Origin: Aegilops tauschii subsp. strangulata | Taxonomy: Eukaryota; Streptophyta; Magnoliopsida; Poales; Poaceae | Direction of reading: 5' to 3' | DNA: 64,000 nucleotides | NCBI RefSeq assembly: GCF_002575655.3 | Contig: NC_053037.3 | Span: 145,401,207-145,465,206 of the forward strand | Shown: piece after piece, positions 22,223 through 35,005 of the stretch | Numbering within the stretch: the first letter of the stretch is position 1 | Layout of the letters: each line of letters starts with the position of its first letter | Made by a program: the position numbers and the translations under genes | Notes under the pieces: generated by a model | Databases searched by the model: none | Told to the model about the DNA's origin: nothing | The model's input: only the letters and a program-made list of their open reading frames with translations

Positions 22223-23250
22223 CAGACCAAGTGCGTGCGCAGAGGATGCGGCCTCGACGAGGAGGCAGAGGATACAATCTTGCTGCTGCTTCGTGGATGT
22301 GACAACGCGTGGGCATCGGCCGCCTCGGGCGAGCTTTCAACACACGAGTCTACTAGGTCCCACATCACCGACTAGGGCTACCTGTACTTTTTTACCCACA
22401 CGCAATCCTCCGATTCATGCGCCGCGTGGTTCCAAGCTTGCTGCACGTCCGGTTGATGGGAATTAGCAGGCCCATACTACACTAGCCTTCTTTTCCTTCA
22501 AAATACAAAAGCTCAGGTTTTATGCACCGGTACTAAATGTTTTAATCACCGAATAGAATACCTAAGCACTGAATTAAAATGGGATTGGTTGCAAATCATC
22601 CGCGAGAACAGACCAAGAGTCCATCGAACGCAATGCATTGGGTGTTATGGCCCTTGTGAAACTGTAGTACATACATGCTGAATGTCAAAACGTTTAGTGT
22701 ACAAACTATACGCTGCTTGCTCTTGAGAAGATAAAACCGACATAAAACTGATTAATATTTCACCATAATTAAAATATAGACTCCCAAGTCCCAAGAAATT
22801 ACCATGCCCGTGGCGGGTAACGGCGAGCCGACTGCGACAGGGGTTGTAGCAGTGGTCGTCGGTGTCGGCGACCTGGCTGCAGCGACGAGGCGCATGAGGA
22901 TAAATGCGAAACGACAAGTGTGTGAAGTGGATAGCGATTAAAACAGCTACAGGGAGACTGATCAGAATGCAGACCCTGTTTTTCTGTTTTTTTCTTCCTA
23001 CATTCGGATGGCGCCTAGCACTGGCCAAAGAGATATCATTGTGGTGTCAACTATAATTAAAATGGGTTTACAGGATGTGCATAATAGTATATTTGTAGCG
23101 CCCTTGGGATTATTATGCACTAGCATATTAAATTACTCCCAACCTAATAATAAATAATGGATAGAGGAAGTAGTAAGTGTGATGACGTGTGCGGAACCTA
23201 CAACCAAAGTGTTGATGAAAATACAACTCCCACAAAAGTATATACATCCT

Positions 23251-24412
23251 TTGGGCCAGTTGCGACAAAGTCACTGGTGGCAAGTGTAAAATAAATTGGG
23301 ACATAGTTTGCAGTCCTAAAGCTATGGGCGGTCTGGGCGTTCTAAGCCTTGACAAATTTGCCACTGCCCTCCGCTTGAGGTGGCTTTGGAACGAGTGGGC
23401 GGAGCAGCCAAAGCCGTGGGTTGGGTTAGGCACCCCTTGCACCGAGGCTGATAGGGACCTTTTCGCGGCAGCAACGAGGGTCATGGTTGAAAACGAAGAC
23501 AAGGCTTGCTTCTGGACGTCCCCCTGGCTTGATGGTCTCAGGCCGATGGACATCGCCCCTAAAATCTTTGAGATCCCCAAAAAGAAAGATTGTTCTGTCA
23601 GGAAGGCCCTCACTGATGATCTATGGATTTCGCAAGTTGACATGGCAAATGGCATTTCCGCCGGGCACATACAGGAGTTTACCATCCTTTGGGAGAAGTT
23701 GGATGGGATAACCTTAGATCAAGCCACGAATGACACGATCATTTGGAAACTTACAGAGCGCGGTATCTACTCCACTTCATCGGCCTATTCGCTACAGTTC
23801 GAGGGGCGCACCTCCACACCACTTCTAAAGACCGTTTGGAAAGTCTGGGCTACACCAAAATGCAAGTTCTTCGCTTGGTTGATCATTCACAACAGAGTGT
23901 GGACGGCAGATAGGCTACAACGGAGAGGGTGGCCAAACTGCGGTTTGTGTCCCCTTTGTAGCCAAGTCCAGGAGTCAGCGTCGCATCTCCTATTCCAATG
24001 CCGATTCTCGGTTGCAGTTTGGAATGTGGTAAAGACGAGGACCGGACTGAGCAATATTGTCACAACTGACTGGGCGGCTATGCAAAGTGTCAGGCATTGA
24101 TGGACCGAGATTGTGTTTACACGCTCGCCTAAGAAAAGGGATGGCCTCCCTCCTTATGCTTATCTCTTGGGAACTTTGTAAGGAGAGGAATGCTAGGGTC
24201 TTCCGGAACGCTTCCGCGCCTTTGATGATTCTCGTGGAAAAAAATCTTGAATGAGGCGGCCCTGTGGGCTTTGAGAGGTGCCAAAGGGCTTGATGTAATT
24301 CTACACCGTGAGTAGTTGCTTTATCTTTGCCATTGTATGGCTGTTGTCCTCAAACTCTGTTACAACTCTCTCTTAATTAATGAAATGACAAATCTTTTGC
24401 CTCGTTTCAAAA
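23251..24412 (+). pseudogene. LINE ORF2 C-terminus (zf-RVT) and 3' end, truncated
   Basis: The frame reads WASCDKVTGGKCKINW, GGLGVLSL...RLRWLW and the zf-RVT region (VWATPKCKFFAWL, then the Cys/His pattern CGLCPLCSQVQESASHLLFQC) up to a stop near 24100. A small indel then shifts the frame to SWELCKERNARVFRN before the terminal stop at about 24311. The 3' UTR-like tail ends with CTCTTAATTAATGAAATGAC. The endonuclease and most of the RT are missing. It lies inside a Helitron, either captured or as an independent 5'-truncated insertion. Confidence 0.88.
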
Positions 24413-24999
24413 TTTATTTAAAAAACTACCGTTGCAACCACGGGCCTTGCTATTTGATGCCATTACATTTTGATCAATTCTCTCAAATACTAGATTCGTC
24501 GAAGATTAAAAGGCCCTAGATCCAATTCTCTGGAACCAAGGCACTGGGCAGCTTTTGACAGAATTTCTCAAAAAATGAACACTGGCTTCAAGAGGATAGG
24601 AATAAGAATACCCCATGATCAATCTGTCAGGCCGGCGGCGAGTGCACACCAAGACTACCACGCCATGCACACATACCATCATTTGTGTTAGCAATTGCCA
24701 ACTACTACGAGTGTGCGCAGGGACATAGACATATGCTGATTGCGATGGAAGCCGAGGCAAACACACGCCAAAAAACTGTATAAAACTCACAGACGCTCAA
24801 AAATTTGCCTCATGCGGATGACAAAATTAACTACACATTTGAGGCTTTTTTTGTTACCAAAAAATAATATTATGTGCAAACAATCAAAACATCTTTCCAA
24901 AAAATATAATCAGGTGCAAACAATCAAAACATGTATGCTCATATTTCTAAATAAAATAAAATTAACTAACATTTAAGTTTTTGTTTTATATTTCCTACA

Positions 25000-25549
25000 A
25001 ACATAGTCATATTTCAGGTACAATGACCAAGGAAGATCATATAAAAAATAAAACTTCGTTTTAGAAAATTAAATAAACTAACAATGAGATTTTGAATATT
25101 CCTAAAAAAAATGAATATAGGGTCTCACCTAAAAGAAATATTAGCCTGTTAGATTTCATCAATTTAATTTAAAATTGTTACAGTAGGATAATGTTTTCAA
25201 ATTTGAAATTTTGTTATTAATGTCATGAAATGAGATTTGGCATAGTAAAAATCTCTTATTCTATGCAGGAAGGGTACAATTCAAGCTAGAAAATCCACAC
25301 TAGCAGTAGATACTCTGTAGCTATCAATCCATGTACAAAACAATGCATGCCTTTGTAACTTTTTTTTGGCACTATTAAACTTGAACAGGGAAATTAAGCT
25401 TTACTAATATTTCATATTCACAGTTTATGCTATTAGTGCTTCTCCGCTGTGTTCAAATGGTAGGCGTATACCTGTGTGGGGACTTGAACCATCTTTTTAA
25501 GATTGAGACACTTTTTTCTCTCGTTGCAACGCACGGGCATTTGTACTAG
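25000..25549 (+). repeat. 3' region shared by units 5 and 12
   Basis: About 500 bp ending at the 3' hairpin is related to 47990-48520 in unit 12: GGTACAATGACCAA, AAATTAAATAAACT, TTTTTTGGCACTATTAAA and TTATGCTATTAGTGCTTC occur in the same order. The two units descend from related Helitrons. Confidence 0.85.
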
Positions 25550-27816
25550 TCTCTCCCTAATAATAAAGCATAGATCGACTTTGTCGGGTTCACCGTCACA
25601 ATACGCTTTCTTCTCATGTTATAATACACTTTTACAATTTATATGGACAAAATCGTAATAAAAACGATATAAACGAGGTGGTACTATTTTTCGTAGTCGT
25701 CCTTCGCTGCCGTAATTTTGGTCTGTTCGCTCGTAGCTTTGTAAGTAATGGGCCAAAATATTTGTTATGGGCTGCTACAAGTTGGACCTCGCGACTGCCT
25801 TCCCCTCCCCTCTATTATGGCTGCAGCAAACAGAGTTTGCTTAAAATTAGTCCCACCCTGCTCTTTTAAATCAAATCCTAGCAACTTATATACCTTCGGA
25901 GTTGTGGGAATCAACAAGCCAGGAAAAGAGGGTGAGATATATGTGCGCCTTGGTGATTCAACAAGAGGCAATGGAAATCAACAGAGGAACGAATCGAGGT
26001 GTACGGCGAAGGAAACCTCCTCGTCCAGAGGAAGAAATTGGGACAAGGTTCGGGGTGGTAGCACCTCTACGGTGGCGCCATGGCCTGTTGGCTGCTGGCG
26101 AAGGGAAGGGTGATGTGTGTGTGTGGGTGAGCGGAATCAGGCAGTGGTGAGGCGCGAGGCAAGGGGGCGGCGGCTATGCCGTCTCCATGGCACAAGCATG
26201 GCGAGGGCCGGCCGCCAGATGCGGCCATGCAGTGCCCGTCGCCTCAGCCACCCACGGGAGGGAGGAGCTCCACCACCATGTGGAGGCCGCCGCCCAGCTG
26301 GTGCGCCGAAGAGCAGACCGACGTGTTAGGTAGCTAGCGTTTCAGCATAGATCGGTTGTTTTCCAGGTGCATTCTGGATCCTCACACGTGGATGTTAGCG
26401 TGCACACATGTGTTTGCTCTCCTTTCTTCTAAATAAAAATGTGCTTGCTCTCTAAACTATGCACACGCTGCCTTTTTATTTTAAGGTTGAATTTGACTCA
26501 TCTATTTTATTTTTAGTTTGAATTTGACTCATTTTTTTATTTTTATTTTGAATTTGACTATGTTTATGTCCCTCGTGAACTCATACTGACGGGCTACTAG
26601 GACGCGGCAACTGAAAAGGTAACAAGCACCATACGTGGATGGATAAGGATTAGGCAATGTTGAACTAACATATATATGCAAGTATGGGCATACACGGTGA
26701 AAACATATATACTTGCACGTCCAATAAAAGTAAATACAAAATAAATTATCTTCAGGAGCTATTGATCCCGGTTCATGCGAGTGCATAACAAATCGTTGAC
26801 GCCAAAACACAAATATTTACTTGTCATGGCAATAGAGTCTTTAGTTGTTCTCATTCTCAATGAAGCTATAGTTTTGGATCATGAAAATGATGCCATGTCT
26901 GATGTCTATAATGACGGAGTAATTACCAAATTTAAGGAGGCGAGGCCACAAAATGAGATGAGGATGGTGGGGATGCCCTGATTGTTGTCTGGCCTTATTA
27001 AACGAGATCTAAAGAGGCGAGGTCACATAAATGAGCGAAGGAAGGTGCCTGATTGTTGTGGGTAATTAAACGAGATAACATGCAAGATTGCATATAAAAT
27101 TAAAAAGATTCACTTAATATTTTTTCTAAAATTTATCTGGTTAATTAAAAATTAACAACTAGATTCAAACGGTGTTCCATATTTTGTTTTGATATCGTAA
27201 ACATATGTTAATTCAGGTACAAAATGCGTCATGCAACTGACCGGAGACTATAAAACTAAAAAGAGTTGCCTAATATTTCTTCTATAATTTGTATGGTGAA
27301 TTAAAATTTAATGACTAGATTCTCTATTTTTTGATCGCCAATTTGCTTTTGGTTCAAATGATGTTCCATATTTTGTTTTGATATGGTAGACATATGTTCA
27401 TTCAAGTCCAAAATTATTTTAAGACAAGTTCAAACTTGCTAGATTTCTTTCGGATGCTTCATGAAATGTCTGAACCTGAACTTATTCATAAACATACTTT
27501 TAATGTCAGACCCCATTATCCCTAAATTTGATATTGACTATGCAGTCACACAGTTCCTTGGCCCGGCCATCCATACAGTTGTTCATTCCATCGAGCTGGC
27601 CACCGCTACAAAAAGTGTGGTGAGCTACGACAATGCAAGTGAGAAGAGCACGGTGGAGAAATCCACACTACCTTGCAATGTCCGATGCTTGGTTACACTA
27701 CCATATCGCGTCCACGGATAACGTGTCGTATGAGGTGGCGGGCGCCAACATGCACAATATCATCGTAGTAAGTGCATTTTTTTTCTTTCCGTTGCAACGT
27801 ACGGGCATATTTGCTA
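25550..27816 (+). mobile_element. Helitron unit 6 (2267 bp)
   Basis: Starts TCTCTCCCTAATAATAAAGC with the alternative 5' block (CTTCTCATGTTATAATACAC...). Ends with hairpin 27789-27805 and GCTA, followed directly by TCTTACCG. Contents: GC-rich segment 25900-26330 (unidentified), an internal duplication 27115-27235 / 27275-27400 (TGTTCCATATTTTGTTTTGATAT), and an exon-like stretch 27500-27770 that I cannot assign. Confidence 0.8.
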
Positions 27817-28001
27817 TCTTACCGAAATAGTAAAGCAAATAGTGCTTCTGGCCGTATGTCATTAAAATTACCCCGAAGTTGATACAAATTACCCACTATA
27901 CCACCTGTAAGTCACAAAAAAAAACATTTTGTTTTTCTTTCGGTCAACACGCGACGCGGCTGGGTTCATATAAAGCCTATGCCCTCACGATTCACATTTG
28001 T

Positions 28002-28062
28002 GTAACTGCCCAACTGGCTAGAGCATCGCTCCCGCTTCGGGGAGAGCTGAGTTTGATCCCAT
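28002..28062 (+). other. tRNA-like block in unit 7 (plus orientation)
   Basis: CCAACTGGCTAGAGC (A-box-like) is followed by a CCCGCTTCGGGG stem and GAGTTTGATCCC (B-box-like). Unlike the other blocks, it points along the unit. Confidence 0.5.
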
Positions 28063-28760
28063 CAACAGCCTCTTTTTTCTGCCTTTTATCCTCGCCAAGT
28101 GTCCGCTTAGCAGATTGGCTGCACAAAGCAAATCGGCCCAGGTACTATTTTTTAACTTTTTTTGGCAGATTTGAGTTTCTTAAAAAATATTCGTATCTTT
28201 CAAACGATAACTTCAAATTTTACTTGTCATATATGAAAATTGCTTAGAAAAATGTGTAGATTCTCAAAATGATATTACCTTGCATGTTAATCATTTTTAA
28301 AATTAATTTTTTATTACATCATTAATTAATACTTTTATTTGTATGTGGTATTTGAAAAATGCCTATTATATATGTTTTGTACCCATTTAAATTGAGTAGA
28401 TATGATAGTCTGATGCTCTCACAAAAGCAATTCTTTCCAACATAGGGGATTTTCATTCCTATCGGCTACCATATGCTAAAGGTTACAACATGCACATATT
28501 ATCCTCTCTATTTCACCCAGCCCACAATAATCAAATTATATACGATGATGTACACTAAATTGTCAATACAAGCTATAAACTAATGGCTTAATGTGATTTT
28601 CATATTATTTGAAACTATACCCATAAAGAATTTTTTTAAAGAATATCAATGTTGATATCCAACCTAGAACTTTGGTGATGCATGTCCTTACGGATTGATT
28701 GTTTTCGGTGAAGATGTATTACACGTTGGCAACCAAATTAAACTAAACATGGATTACAGT

Positions 28761-28794
<34 letters not shown>
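28761..28794. repeat. (CA)n(TA)n microsatellite
   Basis: Ten CA units followed by seven TA units. Confidence 0.97.
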
Positions 28795-29258
28795 ATGCTC
28801 TTATGCACATGCTATCATTGAATACTAAAAAATACTTTCTTATTTTCTGTCTAATGCACTATTTGCTCGGCATCACTGAGTAGGAACGCCAACAAAGGCG
28901 TGAATCGATATCCATCAACTAGGTAGATATTTATGTTGTCTAATAAACTGAACACGGCTTTAGTACACTTAGAAAATTGTCCCACTCTTTTTTTGCGCAA
29001 CACCATTTATCATGTTTTTCTTGCACAACATCATGAAAGGTTTCAAGGGATTTAGTGATCTCGCCGAGTGTGTGTATGAGGCGTGATTTTTTTTACAGGA
29101 AGCACTTCTGATTGTCAATACATATTTCTAAGTTATGTATTACAAATGATTGAGTGGACTTCAATTTTGCTGTAGGCCTGAATGTTGTTCTTGTTGTAAC
29201 ATCTTGTAGTTTGTGATGCTTCATAGTGTAATTTTGGGTCGGTGGGCTTGGTGTTGCA

Positions 29259-29430
29259 GGAGCGGGTGCACATGCTGCTAAGCTTACAGGGCAGGGAGTA
29301 CGTGGTACTAACTGAAAATAAGGATGAGGAGGTGGGTGAGCTGAGGGCGCCAAGGTGGACCCAAGTCCGGTCAGCGTTTAAGGAGGCACATACCAACCTA
29401 TCAAACACTAACAGTCATGTTGCACTTTAA
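29259..29430 (+). pseudogene. Captured exon-like fragment, unidentified
   Basis: After the acceptor-like GGTGTTGCAG an open frame reads ERVHMLLSLQGREYVVLTEN through an acidic stretch and a VRSAFKEAHTNL segment to a stop. A donor-like AAG|GTATGT follows. A frame bounded by splice-like sites suits a captured exon; the gene is unknown. Confidence 0.4.
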
Positions 29431-30469
29431 GGTATGTGTTTAGTAACATTGATACTATCTTAGGTTGATGATGCCTATAGTTTACTTTGATGTTTTTGGC
29501 CCATCCCGCGAGAAACATTACTGCTAGCATTTGATAGATTATTACTATGTGAATGAATGTTCCAACACATTATTGATTATCTGCTACACTCCATCACTTC
29601 TATTTTTTCGGTATGTTTTTCCAAGAAAATTAACTGGTTCTCCTAACCACTATTCTATTCGTGCGGATTGGGCATTGTTATCTACACTAGATATTTATGA
29701 ATAACAGTATCTTGGTTTGATAGAATTTGAATATGGCAGTTCATGTTTCTTTTTCTTTTTTGCTTACACAAATTTATAGCAGTATTATGATCTGTGATAC
29801 AACAGGCTATCATTAAACCATTTTTTACCAATTTTAGCATAGCAAACGTACCATTTTGCTGATAATAATCTCTAGATTACGATTACATTAACATTCAACA
29901 TATACTCATCTTCCTCTGCATCCACATACCTTCAACTACTTGAAGCTACATATGCTTCCAGAGAGGAGAATTGTAAGTTCCTTCGCCCAGTGGCAAAGAG
30001 GATGGGAGCGGCAGGAAGCCTCCGAAGCCTTTGGACTGGCGCGACATGAATCCTGAAGGTTTTTAGTACAGCGGCAAAGAGTAAGTCTTTTTAATTCAGA
30101 TACGGTTGCTGCTAGCTCCACTCCGCTTCCCATTACATTTAATTTAAGTACACATAGATTTTCTCTCCCGGTGCAACGCACGGGCATATGTGCTAGTAAT
30201 AATAAAGCACGGATTGACTTTGTCGGGTTCACCGTCACAATACACTTTCTTTCTGTAAATTTACGCTTTCACCAATTTAAAATATATAAGCGAGGTGGTA
30301 CTAATTCGGGGAACCACGCCGTGTGCATCAAACGATCCAAACAATACCCGCCCGTGCGCTTCGGCCCAGTAAATCAGGCCCACATGCCCGTTTGCAGCCC
30401 AACAAATAATGGCGCAACCACCAGAGCTAGCTGTGTTTGTTGTTATGCTAAAAAAAAAGCTATGTTTGT

Positions 30470-31010
30470 TGTAGGAAAGCACGGGCTCTCCCTCTCCTCC
30501 CGATCTCAGCCGCCACGAGGCGACCGACCCCGGCGACGCTCGATCCGGTGCTGCACTGGCCGCCGGTCGACGCCGGTGAGGATTTGTGCCCTCTCCCGAC
30601 CCACGTCTCTCTCTCTCGCGAAATAGGATTGGGCGCCGCCGCCGTTTTCCTGGTTGAAGGCGGCCAGAGCGCCGCACGGGAGGCCTTTGTCGAGCGAAGC
30701 CCTGGATCACGCACGGCGTTCCCGCGGAGGGACAGGGCGGCAGATTCGAGGATGGGCGCGGCAGGCGGAGCTCTGTCCTCCTTTGTCCTCTCCCATGGAG
30801 CGCTGGATCGAAGAAGCATCAGCTCACCCCACCTCCATCCCGTCTCCTCTCCTACATCGGCCACACCACGCCGCGCTCGTGGAGCGGAGTCGCAGAAGCA
30901 CGACGCCGACTGCGGCGGAGTGAGGAGAGCTCGTCCGGTCGTCTTGTCCCTCCAAGGCAGGATCAGGCCCAACCTCCACGCCACCAGCTCCACCCCATAT
31001 CTCTTGCCTT
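30470..31010 (+). pseudogene. GC-rich captured fragment, unidentified
   Basis: Long overlapping frames on both strands reflect GC content. The edge against an AT-rich, intron-like region suggests a captured gene start. No domain was recognised. Confidence 0.35.
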
Positions 31011-32314
31011 TCAGGTTAGTTTCAGGTCCGCTTAAAAGTTTCAAGTTAGCTCATCTAAAAAGCAGTTTCAGGTTAGTCCGCATAATTTAGTTACAAGTGT
31101 TATTTGGTTGACTGTCGTTGTTACTTATCCGATCTGAATCTAAAGGTTCCATGTTTCTGACAAAACAATGGCTGATTTGCTAGCTGTAGAGCGCAAGCTA
31201 AATGATACAGGCTCTGCTGTGAAAACCAACGGGTCTCTTCTTTTACAAGCTTTTGCTACAGTTGAATTACTCAATGTGTGTGTGTGTTTTATATCATCTG
31301 GTGATCAAGTTTTAATGTATCTTGATGAAATGTAGACCTTTGTAACATATTTGCACCTTTGGAGTAACATATGATGTCCTTTATCAGTATGGCTGATCCT
31401 CCGCCCTTATTTCCTCTACTTGTTGATATGTGTCTGCTGGAACAAGCTGGTTCAATGGTGCCTTCAGCAAAGTCGCCGAGGCTGGTCATGTTGCCGGCTC
31501 AAGAACAATAGAAAAGTTCCAGATAGTTGTGTCAAATATATCAGCCAAAGTAAGTCAATAATAAATTTTACTTGGTAAACTAATGACCAGAAAGATAATC
31601 AGTGCCATTAAAGACATGTAGAAACACTAAAGAGCTGTATTCTGCACTTATTGTGTAGTCCAAACTGCGATGAAGCAGAACTTTATTTGCATTATGGTCA
31701 ATAGGCATGCCCAGTAAACATACCTTTGAAACATCCTCTTGTTGCTGCCAGTGCACACATGATTCTCAAGTTTGGGAGCTAACCGATCATAGTTCTAGCG
31801 TTAGGTGCTACTCTCTTCCCCTAAACATTAGCAAGCCAACATCATATTCTTGCCTGCAGATAGTAGAGCCAGTCCTGATCCCTGATTAGAATTCAATCAT
31901 TTAGATAAACTCCCAATTAAGAGATCACAAACACCCAGCAAGGGATATAGAGTCGAGTGCTGGAACAATTGGTCCATTCAGTCATAGTTTTTTTTTCTAT
32001 TCACTCTAGGACGTATATGTTTTGAGATATTTGCAGAATATATGATGCTGTGATAACAATAGTGCCGTTGCTCGCTGCTTTTTTTAGCTTTTGGCAACAT
32101 AAGTGGCATTTCGGAAGGTAATTTCTTTTTTGCATAGCTCCACGAGTAAATGTGCTTTTGAAAAGTCTTTCTTTAGCGAATCTACATGCACATTTTCTCA
32201 TTCTTTGCGGTATATTATTTCAAATAGTGTGGTTTATTTGCAAGCTTACTGTGTCACAACATTGTTTGCTGCTTCTCATTGTCCAATTCCTCTTTTTTTC
32301 CTCTTGCTGTAATA

Positions 32315-32440
32315 GGGACCTGCCGTCGTTGCTTGAGCTTGTTGAGTTTGTTCTGGGAGCTCCTCTTCCTGGGGAAAATCTGTTGGAAACCTTGAGCAAG
32401 CATCTAATGTTGGCTGTGTCATCAAGCTTTGGCTTGTAAC
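32315..32440 (+). pseudogene. Exon-like C-terminal fragment, unidentified
   Basis: After a pyrimidine tract and TGTAATAG, a frame reads DLPSLLELVEFVLGAPLPGE, then NLLETLSKHLMLAV, ending at a TAA at about 32438-32440. It has a helical, Leu-rich character. The family is unknown. Confidence 0.35.
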
Positions 32441-32979
32441 TGTGTATTTCTCTCCTTCTCATCTTCTTCTTTGAGGAGGTTTATTTTCAGGGAGTCTTGA
32501 CAGATTTGATAGAGGATCTAAATTTTCTTTAGAATTTTAGAACCACTATCCTTTTTAGTGTCGGTGTTCAATTGATTATAGATGATAGTGACATTTTGGA
32601 CCATGGTCCTGGTTCGGTGTGGTTTCATGATTGTCATACAGTACACTAAATTTTCTGAGTATTGCACAAGCTGAGTAAATATGGGTCGAGGTAATCTAAC
32701 CTTATACTACATATTCAATTAATACACGTTCTTATTGAAAAAGATATACCAAATACCATTTTGTAATGGATAGCACACTTTTAAATAATGGACATAACAA
32801 TTAACGCTTTTTTTGTAGTGAAGAACAACTGTGTTTGCACATACAATCTTCACTTAATTTGAGGACCACCATCCTCCCCGCTCCCTCCCCTCCCCCAACC
32901 CGATATAGATGCCTAACCTGCGGGAACGGGAAGGCGGCCGGCGGGTGACGCGAGGCGCGGTGGCGGCGCGAGGAAGACG

Positions 32980-33255
32980 GGCAGATCCGGGCGCGGCGTT
33001 GACTGGCGGCTGGTGCGGCGGCTTGTTCCGGTGCCAGCGGCGTCCTGCTCATCCAGAGAAGGAGAGATAAGGGCCTCAGGGAGAGAGGAAACAGAGGAAG
33101 AAAGGAGAAGGAGAAGGGGCGCAAGGTGAGGGAGGGATCTGGCGGGTGGTGCGAGGGCTTGCTCCGGTGGCGGCGGCGGCCTTCTCATCCAGAGAAAGAG
33201 ATGGACAGGGACGTGGGGGAGAGAGGAAGCAAGGAGAAGGAGAAGGGGCGCATGG
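32980..33255. repeat. Two-copy tandem repeat (~132 bp) in GC/GA-rich DNA
   Basis: Both copies contain GCGG..GGTGCG, CTTGTTCCGGTG or CTTGCTCCGGTG, CTCATCCAGAGAA and GGAGAAGGAGAAGGGGCGCA. The DNA lies in a captured GC-rich piece (32860-33400); Pro/Ser-rich minus-strand frames there are not identifiable. Confidence 0.85.
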
Positions 33256-34086
33256 TGAGGAAGGTGGTCGCCGGCTGTGGTGCCTCCGGTGACCGACCGG
33301 CGGTATGGTGGCGAGTTCCTGTTGAGGCCACATACAACTAGCACCGTCAGCACCACAAGACCACACCAGGAGGGTGTCTGGTCATCCGCGTGGTCTCCCT
33401 CCAACCGGCGCGTCTGACCACAGCCAATGGTGTCTGGAGTTCTGGACACCTGCTCGGGCTACCCTGCTGCTGCTACTTCTGTCCTCACGCCTCTGCTGCT
33501 GCTCCTTCTACTTCTCAGATGCCCCTGCTTGCTCTGAACTCTCCCACTCTCTGCTGTTGCATCTGAGTGCGGCCACGGTGCTGGTCTAAGCAGCAACAGA
33601 GTGGTGTTCGAGGCGATGGGTGCCTGGAGAGGGCATGCTGGGCGATGCTGCTGTAGAGGATGAGAGAGAGCAGAGAGGTGAGAGGTAGAGAGAGCAGAGA
33701 GAGGCGTTGATTGCTGCACCTACTGATCTGGTCCTGCGGAGAAAAAAGAGATAGGTGAGAGAGAGGAGTTAATTGCATAGAAATACCATAATTGGGGCAT
33801 CACATGCAAATTGGTACCACGATTGCTAATTTTTACGTGTCAGTACCAACATTGCTCTAGATTTTTGCAAATAGGTCTAAACTGCGTATAAACACGTATT
33901 GACGGTGTATCTGACTAGCGGGGCCCGCCCGTCAGGTGCCGACGTGGCATGTTTTTTGCAGAAAACCCCCTTACGTTGTATGTAATCACAAAAATGCCCA
34001 AATTTTTGCGGGAAAAAGGCTCCATGAAAGGTTTTTTTTGTTCGCAATTTTTGCGGGGCCTGCCGGCAAGGCGCCGCGCAGTAAGA

Positions 34087-34375
34087 AGTAGCCGCTCGCC
34101 CGCCTGGCCGACCTCCTCGCCGCCACGCTCGCCGACGCTGTGCCCGCGCTCGCCGCCGGGCCCGGGGACGGGAAGAAGGACGCCGTCGCCGTCGCCGCGC
34201 ACCTCGACGCGGGGCTCGCGCTCCTCGACGCCTGCAACGCCATCGCCGCCCGCGTCGACCGCCTCCGCCGCCGCCGCCTGCTCTCCCGCCTCGCGCTCCA
34301 CCTCGTCTCCTCGTCGCCCCCGAGCCCGTCGTCCCTCATCCGCGCGCGCGCCGCCCTCACCGACCGCGACAGCCG
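34087..34375 (+). pseudogene. Captured fragment, possibly BYPASS1/UPF0496-like
   Basis: The plus frame reads LADLLAATLADAVPALA, then HLDAGLALLDACNAIAARVD and RLRRRRLLSRLALHLVSS. A 'LLD-CNA' helix followed by a basic 'RLL--ALH' helix recalls BYPASS1/ROH1-like plant proteins. It has neither start nor end and changes into the F-box fragment near 34375. The identification is tentative. Confidence 0.35.
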
Positions 34376-35005
34376 CGGTGTTCGGGCCCCTGCCCTGCCG
34401 GCGCTCCCTTCCATCCCGTTCGTCGACCCGCCCCGCACGCGCACGCGCAGGAACGTGGCGGGGAGGACGACGTCGAGCGGGCGCCGGCGGTTGACGAGGA
34501 CGAGCTCCTGGACGCCCTTGGCGGCGAGGAGCTGGATCCAGGGCGCGAGCAGGTGGCGGGACTCCTCCGTGCAGCTGCCGGTGAGGTGGACGCAGCGGAA
34601 GGGCCCCGGGTGCGCCTCGAGGACGCGGGACAGCTGGGCGGGGGCGGCCGGGGAGGGGGAGAGGTCCGCGTCGGCGAGGACGAGCGGGGCGGAGTGCCAG
34701 ACCCCGCGCCAGCGGCGGGAGAGCGCGGCCGTGCGCGCGGCGTCCTTGACGGGCAGGAGTGAGACGATGCTGCGCAGAAGCGCGTCGGGGAGGCGGCTGA
34801 CGCGGTCGACGGCGTCGCCGGAGGAGAGGGCGGAGAGGCGGGCGGCGGCGGAGACGGGCGGGTCGGGGAGGGTGTGGTGGGTGCAGAAGAGCAGGCGGGC
34901 CAAGATCTCGTCCGCCTCGTCTGGGTCGCGCCCGGGGTGCAGGAGCTCGGCCAGCACCGCGGCCGTCGCCCCTAGGGTGCCCTGGGCCGTCGCCGGCGGC
35001 GGCAT
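34376..35005 (-). pseudogene. Captured F-box protein N-terminal fragment
   Basis: The minus frame starts with ATG at 35005. Residues about 66-106 form an F-box (DRVSRLPDALLRSIVSLLPV, then KDAARTAALSRRWRGVW), typical of F-box/LRR/FBD proteins that recruit substrates to SCF ubiquitin ligases. A leucine-rich start (HLLAPWIQLLAAKGVQELVL) follows, and then the frame leaves homology near 34400. The remaining codons to 33986 read through the other fragment and the inverted repeat, so the natural C-terminus is missing. It is the best-preserved captured coding piece and keeps its start codon, so transcription from outside could express a short F-box peptide; this is inference. Confidence 0.75.

Larger units (their letters stand above)
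21621..25549 (+). mobile_element. Helitron unit 5 (3929 bp), with fold-back 5' end and LINE cargo
   Basis: Starts TCTTTCCCTAG. Its 5' end exists as an inverted repeat (21647-21784), after which a normal TCCCTAATAATAAAGC start occurs at 21708. It ends with a hairpin at about 25520-25537 and ACTAG. A degenerate inner 3' end (CCGTTGCAACCACGGGCCTTGCTA, to 24452) abuts the LINE fragment, so the unit may be two fused elements. The last ~500 bp are related to unit 12. Confidence 0.75.
27817..30196 (+). mobile_element. Helitron unit 7 (2380 bp)
   Basis: Its 5' end, TCTTACCGAAATAGTAAAGC, is a divergent type. Ends with hairpin 30167-30184 and GTGCTAG. Contains a tRNA-like block, a CA/TA microsatellite, a segment related to unit 1 and an exon-like piece (29259-29430). 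Confidence 0.78.

Noticed and set aside
23324..24100. Host gene for a zinc-binding protein
   Set aside because: The 258-codon frame is the zf-RVT C-terminal region of a LINE ORF2, with a LINE-type 3' tail.
29936..30238. 100-codon minus-strand frame across the unit 7/unit 8 junction
   Set aside because: It reads through the Helitron 3' hairpin and the next 5' end. Similar chance frames cross other junctions.
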